A stretch of 45,250 nt of DNA from an uncultured Clostridia bacterium (GCA_934615235.1 CAKTTL010000012.1:1-45250); one strand, 5' to 3'. Positions 23,570 to 33,231 are shown, counted from the stretch's first letter. Notes: a model not told the origin generated them from the sequence alone. Numbers and translations are program-made.

Positions 23570-24774
23570 TTGATTTCCTCGCAGTACAGTTTGAGGTATG
23601 CTTCGGCGGCTTTTTGCCGGTCGAACTCGCGGACGGCTTTTTCACGGCATGCGGCGGTAATTGCGGGCTTTTCGGCGCAGAGCGCCAAAGCCGCGTCGGC
23701 CAGCGCCTGCGCGTTTCCGACCGGGACGCTTGCGCCGCACGGGGGCGCGACCTGCTCCGTGCAGCCGCACACGCCGTAGGCCGCGACGGGCGTGCCGCAG
23801 GCCATCGCTTCCATGTTGACGGTGGGATAGGTGTCCTCGTAGGTGGGGTTGATCAGGCAGTCCGCCGCGCGGTAGAGCGAGACGAGTTCCTCCGGCCCGT
23901 CGGTGCGTTCAACGCCGATCACGCCCGCGGGGAGCGCCTCCACCTGTTCGCGCGTAAGGCCGACCATGATAAGCGTCGCGTCGCTGCGCACAAGGCGCGC
24001 TATCTCAAGCGCGTCGGCGAAGCCTTTGCGCTGATCGAACGGCGCGGCGACGGCCAGCAGCAGCTTTTTATCCGGCGCAACGCCGAACCTGCGTCGCGTC
24101 TCCTCTGTTTCGCCGCCCGGCGTGAAGAGCGTCAGATCCACGCCGTTGCCGATCACGCGGCGCGGAGCGCCCTGCAGAAACGATTCGCCCACAACGTCCG
24201 AAAGCCATTTCGACGGCGTGACGATCGTCATTCGCGGAAAGTTTGTAAACGCCGCCTTTTTCCAGCGCCAGTTCTGCCGGGAGCGGTCGAAAAGCAGCGA
24301 GGCCGGGTATTCCTTTTTCAGCGGACAGTCGTGGCAGCCGGTTTTCCACAGCGCGCAGTTTGCGCGTACAAAATGGCTGCAATGGCCCGTCAGCGCCCAG
24401 CAATCGTGCAGCGTCCAGACGAGCGGGACGTTTCTCTTTTTCAGCCAGGAAAAGAGCATCGGCGCGTTGAGATAATAGCCGTGCGCGTTATGCAGGTGCA
24501 CCAGGTCGGGCGAAAATTCGTCCAGCATGCGCAGCAGCCTGCGCGTCGCCCGCCGGGAACAGAGCGACTGCGCGTCGAAAAGCCGCGACGCCGCGCCGTG
24601 CAGGGCGATGTCCGCGCGATCGCCGAAACGGACGCAGTGCGCGCCCGCCGATTTTCCGCGCGAAAAAAAGATGCGGCAGGTGAAGCCCGCGCCCTCTGCG
24701 GCGCGCCGCAGATCGTCCATGATGCGGCCATGGCTGCCCGTGCAGACGGTATTGATAAACGCGATACGCGGCAT
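23566..24774 (-). CDS. Family 4-type glycosyltransferase (GT-B fold)
   Basis: A 402-residue cytoplasmic glycosyltransferase. The N-terminal half has MPRIAFINTVCTGSHGRIMDDL, DLVHLHNAHGYYLN and the Cys-rich block LHDCWALTGHCSHF ... CHDCPLKKEYP, seen in exopolysaccharide transferases of the WcaC kind. The C-terminal half has FTPGGETEETRRRFG, LLLAVAAPFDQRKGF and the nucleotide-sugar site PTYEDTYPTVNMEAMACGTPVAAY (the E-x7-E like pattern). ATG 24774 is preferred; an upstream TTG would start inside the ribosome site AAAAGGAG. It is the first gene of a minus-strand operon driven from 24837/24814. Donor and acceptor are unknown. Confidence 0.88.
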   Translation of the reverse strand: MPRIAFINTVCTGSHGRIMDDLRRAAEGAGFTCRIFFSRGKSAGAHCVRFGDRADIALHGAASRLFDAQSLCSRRATRRLLRMLDEFSPDLVHLHNAHGYYLNAPMLFSWLKKRNVPLVWTLHDCWALTGHCSHFVRANCALWKTGCHDCPLKKEYPASLLFDRSRQNWRWKKAAFTNFPRMTIVTPSKWLSDVVGESFLQGAPRRVIGNGVDLTLFTPGGETEETRRRFGVAPDKKLLLAVAAPFDQRKGFADALEIARLVRSDATLIMVGLTREQVEALPAGVIGVERTDGPEELVSLYRAADCLINPTYEDTYPTVNMEAMACGTPVAAYGVCGCTEQVAPPCGASVPVGNAQALADAALALCAEKPAITAACREKAVREFDRQKAAEAYLKLYCEEIK

Positions 24775-24813
24775 AATCGGGTCGTTCTCCTTTTGCGATG
24801 GCAATTCACTATC

Positions 24814-24842
24814 ATATTACATCATTTTGAAATGCCGTACAA
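24814..24842 (-). promoter_or_regulatory. Promoter of the glycosyltransferase-pgsA-CBM9 operon
   Basis: On the minus strand TTGTAC (24842-24837) and TAATAT (24819-24814) are separated by 17 bases, 40 bases before the ATG. It is divergent from the glucan-synthase gene; I found no convincing plus-strand promoter for that gene in the 158-base gap. Confidence 0.6.
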
Positions 24843-24932
24843 GCCCCCGCATGAAATTGCCTTTCGCGGCGAATGATAAGCAGACCGCTATACGGAAAGA
24901 TTGGGAAAGGCATGCTTGATTGGAGGGCGTTT

Positions 24933-27900
24933 ATGAAAACCACCGCATCCCTTAGCGAAACGATGATCGCCGCGGCCGCAGCGTTCCGGGTTTCCGGCCG
25001 CGCAAAGCCGCGCGTGCTGCGCCGTCTTTTGCGCTTCGGCGCGGATCTGGCGTACGTTTCCGCGCCGGATGAATCCATAGAGCGCCCGCCCGCCGCGCGC
25101 TGGTTTTACGATAACGCCCGCATGCTGGAGGAAGCGTGCGCGGATGCGCTCGACGCGCTGCGCGGGATGAAGCCGCTGCCCGCCGACGGGCGGGAGACGC
25201 GCGCGCTGGCGCTGTGCCGCGCGGCGTGCGCCTGGGCCGAGGGCGCGCTCGATACGGAAACGCTCGAGGCCGCCGCGGCCGCATGGCAGGAGGTCTGTCC
25301 GCTGCAGGAGCAGGAGCTTGCGCTTCTGCCGCTGCTGGCGCGCCTTGCGCTGCTGGAAACGCTCGCCTCCCTTTGCGCCGAGTGCGCGCAGGATGAGAAA
25401 AACAGACGGCTTGCCGAGGCGAACGCGGGCGCGCGGCGCGCAAAAGGTTCGGACGCGTATCTGGCCCGGCGGATGGCGCTGCTGGAAGAGACGCAGGATC
25501 AGGGCGGCATGGCCGCGATGGACGCGTACCTCGCTGAGCGGCATGATTCCGCCCGGCAGCTTTTCGCGCGCGAACAGGCGCGGCAGGTTCGCCGCTGTCT
25601 GTGGGTGGCAAATGCCGTGACCGCGTTGGGACGTGTGTCCGCCGCCGACTGGCGCGCGCCGCTGGAGCGTCTTTCCGCCGTGCACGCCGTTCTCATGGAA
25701 GACCCGGCAGGCGTGTATCCGGCAATGGACTATGCGACGCGCGCGATGTACCGCGAGCGCGTGATCCGGCTCGCCCGCGCGTTTCGCCTGCCGCAGGAGA
25801 CGGCCGCGCGAAAGGCCGTCGCGCTTTGCGCGGAGGGAAAAGACGAACTCCGCCGCCATGTGGGCTTTTATCTTCTGGACGAGGGACAGCCGACGCTCTG
25901 GCGCGAACTGGGCAGGACGCCGGGGGTGCTGCGCGCGCGGCTGTGGCTGGGAAAACATGCGGCGGGGCTGTACGTGGGGCTGATAACGTTCGGCTCTCTG
26001 GCCGTGAGCGCGGCGCTGTTTTTTCTCGGCGTTCGCGATTGGCTCGTCGCTCCGGCGCTGCTGATTGCGGGCGAGGGATTCCGCCAGCTGGCGGGGCTTC
26101 TGCTGCACCGGCTTTCGCCGCCGAAAATGCTGCCGCGTCTCGCGCCCGATCATCTTGGCGAGGGCGACGTGCTCGTGGCCGTGCCGACGCTGCTTTGCAG
26201 CCGCGAACAGGCGCTTGCGATGGCGCGCCACCTGTCCGTGCTGCGTCTGGCGAACCCGGAAAAGAAGCTTTCCTATCTGCTCCTGGCCGATTTCAAGGAC
26301 GGCCCCGCCGACGCGGAACCGGACGACGCGGACATTACCGAAACCGCGCTCCGGGCGATTGCGGCGCTCAACGAGGTTTGGGGCGGCGGGTTTTATTACC
26401 TGCACCGCGCGCGCGAATGGAACGCGGGCGAGAAGCGGTTTATGGGGCGCGAGCGTAAGCGCGGCGCGCTGGAAGCGCTCAACCGCGCGCTGCTGACCGG
26501 CGAATTCCCTGACCCGCTCGCCGCGCAGAATATCGATCCTGCGGAACTGGCGGGAAGGTTCCCGAGCGTTATCACGCTGGACGCGGATACGATGATGCCG
26601 CCGGGCGCGGCGCTCAAACTCGCGGGCGCGCTGCGCCATCCGCTCAATCGAAAAATCGCCGTTTTGCAGCCGCGGATGGAGCAGTCCGCCGCGTCGATTC
26701 ATACGCGCATTGCGCGCGTATTCGGCGGGCAGGGCGGGTTCGACCCGTATCTTGCGGCGTTTGCGGACGTATATCAGAATCTTTGCGGCGAGGGCAGCTT
26801 CGCGGGGAAGGGCGCGTACGACGTTTCGAAATTCTATTACGGCGCGCAGGGAAAAATCCGCCCGAACTCCGTCCTCAGCCACGATTTGCTCGAGGGCGCG
26901 CTGACCGGCAGCGCAACGGCGGGAGACGTCGCGTTTTTCGATTCCGAACCGGCGAGTCTTTCCGGCTGGGCGCGGCGGCTTCACCGCTGGACGCGCGGCG
27001 ACTGGCAGCTGCTGCCGTGGCTTTTGCCAAAGGTGAAGGGCGAAAACGGCTGGTTCAAAAACCCGCTTTCGCTTTTGAACCGCTTCAAAATTATGGATAA
27101 CCTCCGCCGCAGCCTTGTTCCCGCGGCGGGGGTGCTGCTGCTCGTCTTCGGCGCGGCGTACGGGCTGCCCGCGGCGTTTCTCGCAGGGTTGATTTTGCCG
27201 CATACGCGGGAAATTCTGTTGCCCTCGCGGCAGGCGGCGCGGACGGCGCTGTATCATTTTATCCTTTTGCCGTACGAGGCCGCGCGGCTGCTGGACGCGG
27301 CGCTGCGGACGCTGTGGCGCATGCTCGTTTCGCACCGGCGGCTGCTGGAATGGACGACCTCCGCGCAGGCCGAACGCATGCGCGGCGACGGGATCGCCGC
27401 CTTCTGGCCGAACGCGCTGGCGGCGTGCGCGATGCTCGCGGCGACGTGGACGCATCCGCTCCGCTTTGCTGCGGCGCTGCCGGTCGCCGCGCTGTGGCTT
27501 TGCGCGCCGCTGGCCGCGAAGCGGCTGAACGCGCCGGAAGAGACGGAACGCCCCCTGCGCGAGCCGCAGAAGGAACTGCTGCGGGACGTCGCGGCGCGGA
27601 CGCTGCGCTTTTTTGAGGAAACCGTGACGGAGGAGACGAACTTCCTGCCGCCCGACAATCTGCAAATCGAACCGGAAAAGGGAATCGCGCCGCGCACCTC
27701 GCCGACGAATATCGGCATGTATCTGCTCGCGCTCGTCTGCGCGCGGGAGCTTGAGCTGCGCGGAACGGACGAAATCTGCGCGCGGATGGAAAAGACCGTT
27801 TCCGCCGTCGAGCGGATGGAAACCTGGCGCGGCCATCTGCTCAACTGGTACGACGTGCGCGCGCTGGAGGCGCTCCCGCGCCGGTATGTATCTACCGTGG

Positions 27901-30900
27901 ACAGCGGCAACCTCTGCGCGTGTCTGCTTTTGTGCGCGCAGGCGCTTCGCGCGCGGCTTGCCGAAACGGACGCGACGTACCGCGCGCTGCCCGGGCGGCT
28001 GGACGGGTTGGCCGCGCGCATGGACTTCGCCGCGCTCTACGACGAGAAGGCCGAGCTGTTTTATATCGGCATGGATCTGGAAACGCTCTCGCCCGGCGGC
28101 GCGCATTACGACCTGCTCGCAAGCGAGGCGCGGCTGACGAGCTTTCTGGCCGTGATGCGCCGCGAAGCGCCCGCGCGCCACTGGCGGCGGCTGGGGCGCG
28201 CCATGGCGCGCGCGCACGGCGGCGCGGCGCTGCTTTCCTGGAGCGGGACGCTGTTTGAATACCTGCTGCCCGCCCTGTTTCTTGACGCGCCGCGCGGGAC
28301 GCTGCTGGGCGAAAGCTGCCGCGCGGCGGCGAAAATGCAGCTGAACGCGTTCGGCAGCGCGCCGTGGGGTGTGTCCGAGAGCGGCTATTACGCGTTCGAC
28401 CCGGATTTGTCGTATCAGTATCACGCGTTCGGCCTGCCGCGGCTGTCGCTGCGGACGGAGCGGCGTTCGCACGTGGTCGCGCCGTACGCGTCGGCGCTGG
28501 CGCTTGCGGTTTTGCCGCGCGAGGCGGCGGATAATCTGGCGCGCATGAAGCTGATGGGCTGGCTTTCCGAGCGCGGCTTTTACGAAGCGGCGGATTACGA
28601 CCCCGCGCGCATCCCGGAGAACGAAGAATATATGCTCGTCAAAAGCCACATGGCGCACCATCAGGGGATGATGATGGCCGCTGTCTGCAACGCGCTTTGC
28701 GGCGGCGCGCTGACGCGCTATTTCCGACAGCTGCCGCAGGTGGAGGCGTACGCGCTGCTGCTGGAGGAGCGCGCGCCGGGCAAAAAGGCGATCCGCTCGC
28801 TTTCCCGCGTGCGCCGCCAGCCGCCGAAACGGCAGGAGCGCGGCACGGCGCAGCGCACGCCGGACCCGGGCGCTTTCCCGCGGGAGACGCAGATTCTCGC
28901 GGGCGGCGGCATGACGTACGCGACGGACGCGCGCGGCAACGGTTTCCTCTCGGCGAACGGGCTGGCGCTGACCGCCCGCGCGGGCGATCCGTTCCTGGAG
29001 CAGGGGCCGCGGGTATTTTTATGCGCGCAGGGCGCGCCAAAGAGCATCGCGGCCTGCGGCAGGCCGTGGTTCGCCCGCGGGCGTGCGGTGTATACGCTGG
29101 AGGAAAACGGCCTGCGCGCTGAGATGAGCTGCTTCGTTTCGCCCCTCGACGGCGCGGCGATGCAGCTGGTCGAACTGTGCAGCCAGACCGACGCGCCCGT
29201 TCGCGTGGCGCTGGGGAGCTTTATCGACGTATGCATCGCGCCGCAGGAGGAGTTTGAGGCGCATCCGGCGTTTCAGCGGCTGCTCATTGAAACGCGGGCG
29301 CTGGACGAACGGCTGCTGCTGGCGCGCCGGCGCGTGCGTTCGGCGGGGGAGAAATACCCGCTCGTGTGCCATTTTGCCGGGGCGGAGGAGGAAACCGAGT
29401 TCCATTACGAAACCGACCGCGCGGCGTTTCTGCGGCGCGGCGGCGCTGCGCTGCCCACGGAAAACGGCCGCACGGGCGCGGTGATCGGCCCGTGCCTGAG
29501 CCTGAGCGCGGAGATCGAAATCCCCGCGCGGGAAAAGCGATGCGTCTGGTTTGGAACGGCCGCCGTCGAGGACGGGGGACGGGCCGCCGCGCTTCGAACG
29601 CGATATAACGCCGTCGACGCGGTTCGGCAGGCGCTTGCGCTTGGCGAACTTTCGGCCGACGTAACGGCGCGCGGCGCGTGCCTTGCGGAAAGCGATGAAA
29701 TCGTGGCGCAGCGCATGGCGGCGTATCTCGTCTGCCCTGCGCCGCAGCCGGGAACGAAGCCCGCGCCGCGCGAAGCGCTGTGGCGGTTTTCCGTCTCGGG
29801 CGATTTGCCGCTGGTGACCGTTTCGCTCTCCGACGAGCGGCACGCCGCGCTGGCGCGGCAGGCCGTGCGGGCGCACGCGTATCTGACGCGGCTGGGGCTG
29901 CGGTTCGATCTGGCGCTTGTAAACCTGCAGAGCGAAGGGTATTTCAGGCCGCTGCGGGAGGCGCTTTTGCAGCTGATTTCAACCGGTTCCTCGCGCGATC
30001 TGATTGGCAGGCCCGGCGGCGTAACGCTCGTGGACGCGGGACTGTATCCGCCCGGAGCGGTGGAAGCGCTGCTTTCATTTTCGGCGCTCGCGCTGGATGG
30101 ACGCGAAGGCTCGCTCGCAAGGCAGCTTGCCGCCCGGCAGACGCGGGTGAACGCGCCGGAAACGCCGGGACGCTTCCTTGCAGCGCTGCGTCCGGCGCAC
30201 GGCACGCCCGCGCTGGATAACGGCTACGGCGGCTTTCTTTCGGACGGCGGGTATCTGTGCTATCGCCGGCCGCCGGCCGCCTGGGCGAATGTGATGGCGA
30301 ACGAACGTTTCGGCGCGGTGACGACCGACCGCGGCGCAGGGTTTTGCTATTTTGAAAACAGCCGCCTGCAAAGGCTGACGGCGCTTTTTTCCGATCCGGC
30401 GCTCGATTGCGCGCAGGAGGGGCTTTGGCTGCGCGACGAGGAAACGGGCGATACCGCGTCGCTTCTAACCGACGCGCTGTGCGCGTTTTACCCCGGACGC
30501 ATGCGTTTCCGGTGCGACGCGCTTTCGCTGCGCGCGGCTGTGGAAGTGTTTGTGGACGCTGAAATGCCGGTGCGCGCGACGCTCGTGACGCTTGAAAACC
30601 CGTCGGACGCGCCGCGCAGGGTGTCCGTTACCGCGTGCGCGCGGTTCCTGCTCGGCTCCAGTGCGAAGGATGCGATGCAGGTTCGGTGCCGTGCGGCGGA
30701 AGGCGTCTGCCAGGCCGAAAGCCCGGCGATGCGCGCGTACCTGACGATTGCGGCGGCGGAAACCAAGGCGACGGCGAACGCCGCGGCGTTTTTCGGCGCG
30801 GGCGGAATGGACGCGCCGCGCGGCATGGCGCTCGCGCAGCTCGATCCGGGCGAGGCGGGCGGCCCCTTCGGCGCGGTGCGCCGGACGTTTACGCTGAACG

Positions 30901-32450
30901 CCGGGGAGAGCGCGGACATATGCGTGCTGCTTGGCGCGGGCGAGGCGGAAAGCGCGCGGCGCGCGTTTGCGGGCGGCGGGGCGCGCGTGCGGCTGAACCG
31001 GCTGAAGCGGGAATGGGAGACGCGGCTGTCGCGGCTCTGCGTGAAAACGCCGGATCACGCCGTTACGCTGCTGCTCGGCCAGTGGCTGCCGGCGCAGCTG
31101 CTCTGCTCGCGCGTATGGGCGAAGGCAGGCTTCCAGCAGGCGGGCGGAGCGACGGGATTTCGCGATCAGCTGCAGGATATGCTCGCCCTGCGCTATACCG
31201 ATCCCGCCGCCGTGAGGGCGCATCTTCTGAAGGCGGCGGCGCATCAGTTTGAGGCGGGCGACGTGCAGCATTGGTGGCATGAACCGGCTGTCGGCGTGCG
31301 CACGCGCATCAGCGACGATAAGCTTTTCCTGCCTTATGTAACCGCGGAGTATGTCCGCGCGACGGGCGACGCGGCCGTGCTGGACGAGGAAATACCATAT
31401 CTGGAGGATGTGGAGATTCCTGCCGGGCGGGAGGATTACTACGGTCCGGCGCAAGCTTCCGATGCAACCGGGACGCTGCGGCAGCACTGCCTGCGCGCTG
31501 TTGACAGCGTGCGCCTGGGCGCGCACGGCCTGCCGCTGATGGGCGCGGGCGACTGGAACGACGGCATGAGCCGCGTGGGCGCTGCCGGACGCGGCGAGAG
31601 CGTGTGGCTCGGCTTTTTTCTGGCGGAAACGCTGCGGCGCTTTGCGCCGTATTGCGCTGCCGAAACCCGGGAGGCGCTGCTTTCCCGCCGCGAGGCGCTT
31701 CTCGCCGCCGCGGAGGAGCACGCCTGGACGGGCGAATGGTACGCCAGGGCGTGGTTTGACGACGGACAGATTCTTGGTGCGCCCGGCTGTGAAGAGTGCG
31801 AAATTGACCTGCTGCCGCAGGTCTGGGCCGTGTTTGCAGGGGCGAAACATGCGGAAACGGCGCTGGAGAGCGCGCTTGCGCGCCTTGTTGATCGAAAAAA
31901 CGGAATCGTTCGACTGCTCGACCCGCCGTTCGACGGGCTGACGGAGCCGGGATACATCCGCGCCTACCCGCCGGGCGTGCGCGAAAACGGCGGCCAGTAT
32001 ACGCACGCCGCGTGCTGGCTGGTGACGGCGTGCGCGCAGGCCGGGCGCGTGCGCGAGGCGTGGGAGATTTTCCGCATGCTGCTGCCGACGAGCCATACCG
32101 CGTCGGCGCAGGACGTTGAGCGGTATCTTGGCGAACCTTTCGTCGTGGCGGCGGATATATCGGGCGGCGAAAACGCCGGGCGCGCGGGCTGGACGTGGTA
32201 CACCGGCTCCGCCGGACTGCTGGAGCGCGCGGGGCTGGAAGCGCTGCTCGGCTTTGAAAAGGAAGGCGCGCGCATTCGCCTGCGGCCGACCGCCCCGGCG
32301 GACTGGGACGGTTTCACGGTGGAGTACCGCTTCGGCACGTCGCGGTATGTTTTGCGCGCCGCGCGCGGTGGTGGGGACGACGGCTGGGTTGAGCTGACCG
32401 ACGACGGCAAGTTACACACATATAAATATGCAATAAAATTATGTGATTGA
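24933..32450 (+). CDS. ndvB: Cyclic beta-1,2-glucan synthase (GT84 + glucoamylase-like + GH94-like)
   Basis: A 2505-residue giant membrane protein. The GT84 glycosyltransferase has helices near residues 344, 728 and 827, the metal-binding DAD at 550-552 (VITLDADTMMPP) and HRWTRGDWQ at 684-692 in the QxxRW position. Residues about 890-1260 form the glucoamylase-like/cyclising domain (SPTNIGMYLLALV at 923, SWSGTLFEYLLP, GYYAFDPDLSYQYHAFG, SHMAHHQGMMMA). From about 1300 to the end lies a GH94-type phosphorylase domain with GATGFRDQLQDML and GDWNDGM, predicted acid Asp2210. Proteobacterial NdvB/Cgs is about 2830-2870 residues with the same order. The enzyme would polymerise UDP-glucose, trim and cyclise the chain. 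ATG 24933 is chosen because GGAGGG (24922-24927) precedes it; earlier in-frame ATGs at 24873 and 24912 lack one. Confidence 0.9.
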   Translation: MKTTASLSETMIAAAAAFRVSGRAKPRVLRRLLRFGADLAYVSAPDESIERPPAARWFYDNARMLEEACADALDALRGMKPLPADGRETRALALCRAACAWAEGALDTETLEAAAAAWQEVCPLQEQELALLPLLARLALLETLASLCAECAQDEKNRRLAEANAGARRAKGSDAYLARRMALLEETQDQGGMAAMDAYLAERHDSARQLFAREQARQVRRCLWVANAVTALGRVSAADWRAPLERLSAVHAVLMEDPAGVYPAMDYATRAMYRERVIRLARAFRLPQETAARKAVALCAEGKDELRRHVGFYLLDEGQPTLWRELGRTPGVLRARLWLGKHAAGLYVGLITFGSLAVSAALFFLGVRDWLVAPALLIAGEGFRQLAGLLLHRLSPPKMLPRLAPDHLGEGDVLVAVPTLLCSREQALAMARHLSVLRLANPEKKLSYLLLADFKDGPADAEPDDADITETALRAIAALNEVWGGGFYYLHRAREWNAGEKRFMGRERKRGALEALNRALLTGEFPDPLAAQNIDPAELAGRFPSVITLDADTMMPPGAALKLAGALRHPLNRKIAVLQPRMEQSAASIHTRIARVFGGQGGFDPYLAAFADVYQNLCGEGSFAGKGAYDVSKFYYGAQGKIRPNSVLSHDLLEGALTGSATAGDVAFFDSEPASLSGWARRLHRWTRGDWQLLPWLLPKVKGENGWFKNPLSLLNRFKIMDNLRRSLVPAAGVLLLVFGAAYGLPAAFLAGLILPHTREILLPSRQAARTALYHFILLPYEAARLLDAALRTLWRMLVSHRRLLEWTTSAQAERMRGDGIAAFWPNALAACAMLAATWTHPLRFAAALPVAALWLCAPLAAKRLNAPEETERPLREPQKELLRDVAARTLRFFEETVTEETNFLPPDNLQIEPEKGIAPRTSPTNIGMYLLALVCARELELRGTDEICARMEKTVSAVERMETWRGHLLNWYDVRALEALPRRYVSTVDSGNLCACLLLCAQALRARLAETDATYRALPGRLDGLAARMDFAALYDEKAELFYIGMDLETLSPGGAHYDLLASEARLTSFLAVMRREAPARHWRRLGRAMARAHGGAALLSWSGTLFEYLLPALFLDAPRGTLLGESCRAAAKMQLNAFGSAPWGVSESGYYAFDPDLSYQYHAFGLPRLSLRTERRSHVVAPYASALALAVLPREAADNLARMKLMGWLSERGFYEAADYDPARIPENEEYMLVKSHMAHHQGMMMAAVCNALCGGALTRYFRQLPQVEAYALLLEERAPGKKAIRSLSRVRRQPPKRQERGTAQRTPDPGAFPRETQILAGGGMTYATDARGNGFLSANGLALTARAGDPFLEQGPRVFLCAQGAPKSIAACGRPWFARGRAVYTLEENGLRAEMSCFVSPLDGAAMQLVELCSQTDAPVRVALGSFIDVCIAPQEEFEAHPAFQRLLIETRALDERLLLARRRVRSAGEKYPLVCHFAGAEEETEFHYETDRAAFLRRGGAALPTENGRTGAVIGPCLSLSAEIEIPAREKRCVWFGTAAVEDGGRAAALRTRYNAVDAVRQALALGELSADVTARGACLAESDEIVAQRMAAYLVCPAPQPGTKPAPREALWRFSVSGDLPLVTVSLSDERHAALARQAVRAHAYLTRLGLRFDLALVNLQSEGYFRPLREALLQLISTGSSRDLIGRPGGVTLVDAGLYPPGAVEALLSFSALALDGREGSLARQLAARQTRVNAPETPGRFLAALRPAHGTPALDNGYGGFLSDGGYLCYRRPPAAWANVMANERFGAVTTDRGAGFCYFENSRLQRLTALFSDPALDCAQEGLWLRDEETGDTASLLTDALCAFYPGRMRFRCDALSLRAAVEVFVDAEMPVRATLVTLENPSDAPRRVSVTACARFLLGSSAKDAMQVRCRAAEGVCQAESPAMRAYLTIAAAETKATANAAAFFGAGGMDAPRGMALAQLDPGEAGGPFGAVRRTFTLNAGESADICVLLGAGEAESARRAFAGGGARVRLNRLKREWETRLSRLCVKTPDHAVTLLLGQWLPAQLLCSRVWAKAGFQQAGGATGFRDQLQDMLALRYTDPAAVRAHLLKAAAHQFEAGDVQHWWHEPAVGVRTRISDDKLFLPYVTAEYVRATGDAAVLDEEIPYLEDVEIPAGREDYYGPAQASDATGTLRQHCLRAVDSVRLGAHGLPLMGAGDWNDGMSRVGAAGRGESVWLGFFLAETLRRFAPYCAAETREALLSRREALLAAAEEHAWTGEWYARAWFDDGQILGAPGCEECEIDLLPQVWAVFAGAKHAETALESALARLVDRKNGIVRLLDPPFDGLTEPGYIRAYPPGVRENGGQYTHAACWLVTACAQAGRVREAWEIFRMLLPTSHTASAQDVERYLGEPFVVAADISGGENAGRAGWTWYTGSAGLLERAGLEALLGFEKEGARIRLRPTAPADWDGFTVEYRFGTSRYVLRAARGGGDDGWVELTDDGKLHTYKYAIKLCD

Positions 32451-32474
32451 CAATGCGCTGTTTTGTGCTATAAT
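32447..32474 (+). promoter_or_regulatory. Consensus sigma-A promoter overlapping the glucan-synthase stop codon
   Basis: Perfect -35 TTGACA (32447-32452) and perfect -10 TATAAT (32469-32474) at 16-base spacing. The -35 contains the TGA stop of the upstream gene (32448-32450). It should be one of the strongest promoters in the window. Confidence 0.85.
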
Positions 32475-32519
32475 AGCCGCTGAGACCGTAAACGAAAAAA
32501 CGAAAGGACGGATAAACAA

Positions 32520-33038
32520 ATGAAAAAACTGATTGCTCTGCTCGTTGCGATGATGATGCTCCTGGCGATGCCCTTCGCGTATGCGGAGGAAGAGGCCGAA
32601 ATGCCCTTCGAAGGCGAATGGTATGATTTCGAAGATTATCTGGTTTACCTGCCGACCGGCATGGTCGAAACCGAAGTGACCGCGGAAATGGAAGAAAGCG
32701 GCATCTACTACGCGCTGGCCAGCGAAGATAACACCCATGCGATCCAGTTCGCGTATTCCGCGCTGGAAAAAGAAGTGACCATCGACGAGCTCGTCGCCGG
32801 TTTCCAGGAGACCTACGGCGAAGACAACGTGATGACGATCGAAGCGAACGACCTGACGTTCGTGGGCTATATGGATGCGGATAACGACGCCGTGTGCTTC
32901 CTGGTTGCCGATCCGGTCGACCTGGGCCTGTACATGTTCGTGTTCGTGCCCGCGTCGGACGATGCGTTCATGGAGACCGCCGGTTCCATCCTCGCGACCG
33001 TGACCTTTGCTGACGGCACGGAAGCCGCTGCGGAATAA
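32520..33038 (+). CDS. Small secreted acidic protein of unknown function
   Basis: A 172-residue protein with a classic signal peptide (MKKLIALLVAMMMLLAMPFAYA, cleavage before EEEAEMPF) and a mature part of about 150 residues that is strongly acidic. Alternating hydrophobic segments (DYLVYLPTGM, YALASEDNTHAIQFAYSALE, DLTFVGYMDADNDAVCFLVAD, LGLYMFVFVPASDDAFMETAGSIL) suggest a compact alpha/beta domain. There is a single Cys and no lipobox or cell-wall anchor. I do not recognise the family. AAAGGA precedes the ATG by 11 bases. It has its own consensus promoter and strong terminator, so it is a monocistronic, probably highly expressed secreted protein downstream of the glucan synthase. Confidence 0.85.
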   Translation: MKKLIALLVAMMMLLAMPFAYAEEEAEMPFEGEWYDFEDYLVYLPTGMVETEVTAEMEESGIYYALASEDNTHAIQFAYSALEKEVTIDELVAGFQETYGEDNVMTIEANDLTFVGYMDADNDAVCFLVADPVDLGLYMFVFVPASDDAFMETAGSILATVTFADGTEAAAE

Positions 33039-33059
33039 TTTCAGCAGAATAAACAGAAG

Positions 33060-33100
33060 CGGATTTGCTCCCCTTGCCGGGACGCAAATCCGTTTTTTTT
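33060..33100 (+). terminator. Terminator of the small secreted protein gene
   Basis: Arms CGGATTTGC (33060-33068) and GCAAATCCG (33084-33092), 15-base loop, then eight T. Confidence 0.88.
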
Positions 33101-33127
33101 ACAAAATTCACGATCTTTTCGCAGATC

Positions 33128-33199
33128 AAAGCGGCTTTCTTAGAGGTGGGGGTCTGGGGGAGGAACCTTCTTTCTCCAGAAAGAAGGTTCCTCCCCCAG
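33128..33199 (+). repeat. Dispersed palindromic element, copy B
   Basis: The head AAAGCGGCTTTCTT (33128-33141) is identical to copy A. A G-rich connector and a perfect 46-base palindrome (33154-33199, arms of 22, centre CC) follow. One A is absent from the left arm relative to copy A and the matching T is absent from the right arm, so symmetry is kept. It lies between the convergent 3' ends of the secreted-protein gene and the GNAT gene. Confidence 0.9.
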
Positions 33200-33231
33200 A
33201 AAAAACCCGTCCCGTCTCCTCGTCCCCCGTT

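Noticed and set aside
24805..24932. Plus-strand promoter for the glucan synthase
   Set aside because: Only weak hexamer pairs (for example TTGCGA/TATTAC) were seen, none clearly better than chance.
24888..28661. A 1257-codon minus-strand open frame opposite the glucan synthase
   Set aside because: Arg/Ala/Gln-rich shadow of a gene with recognised domains; no ribosome site or family similarity.
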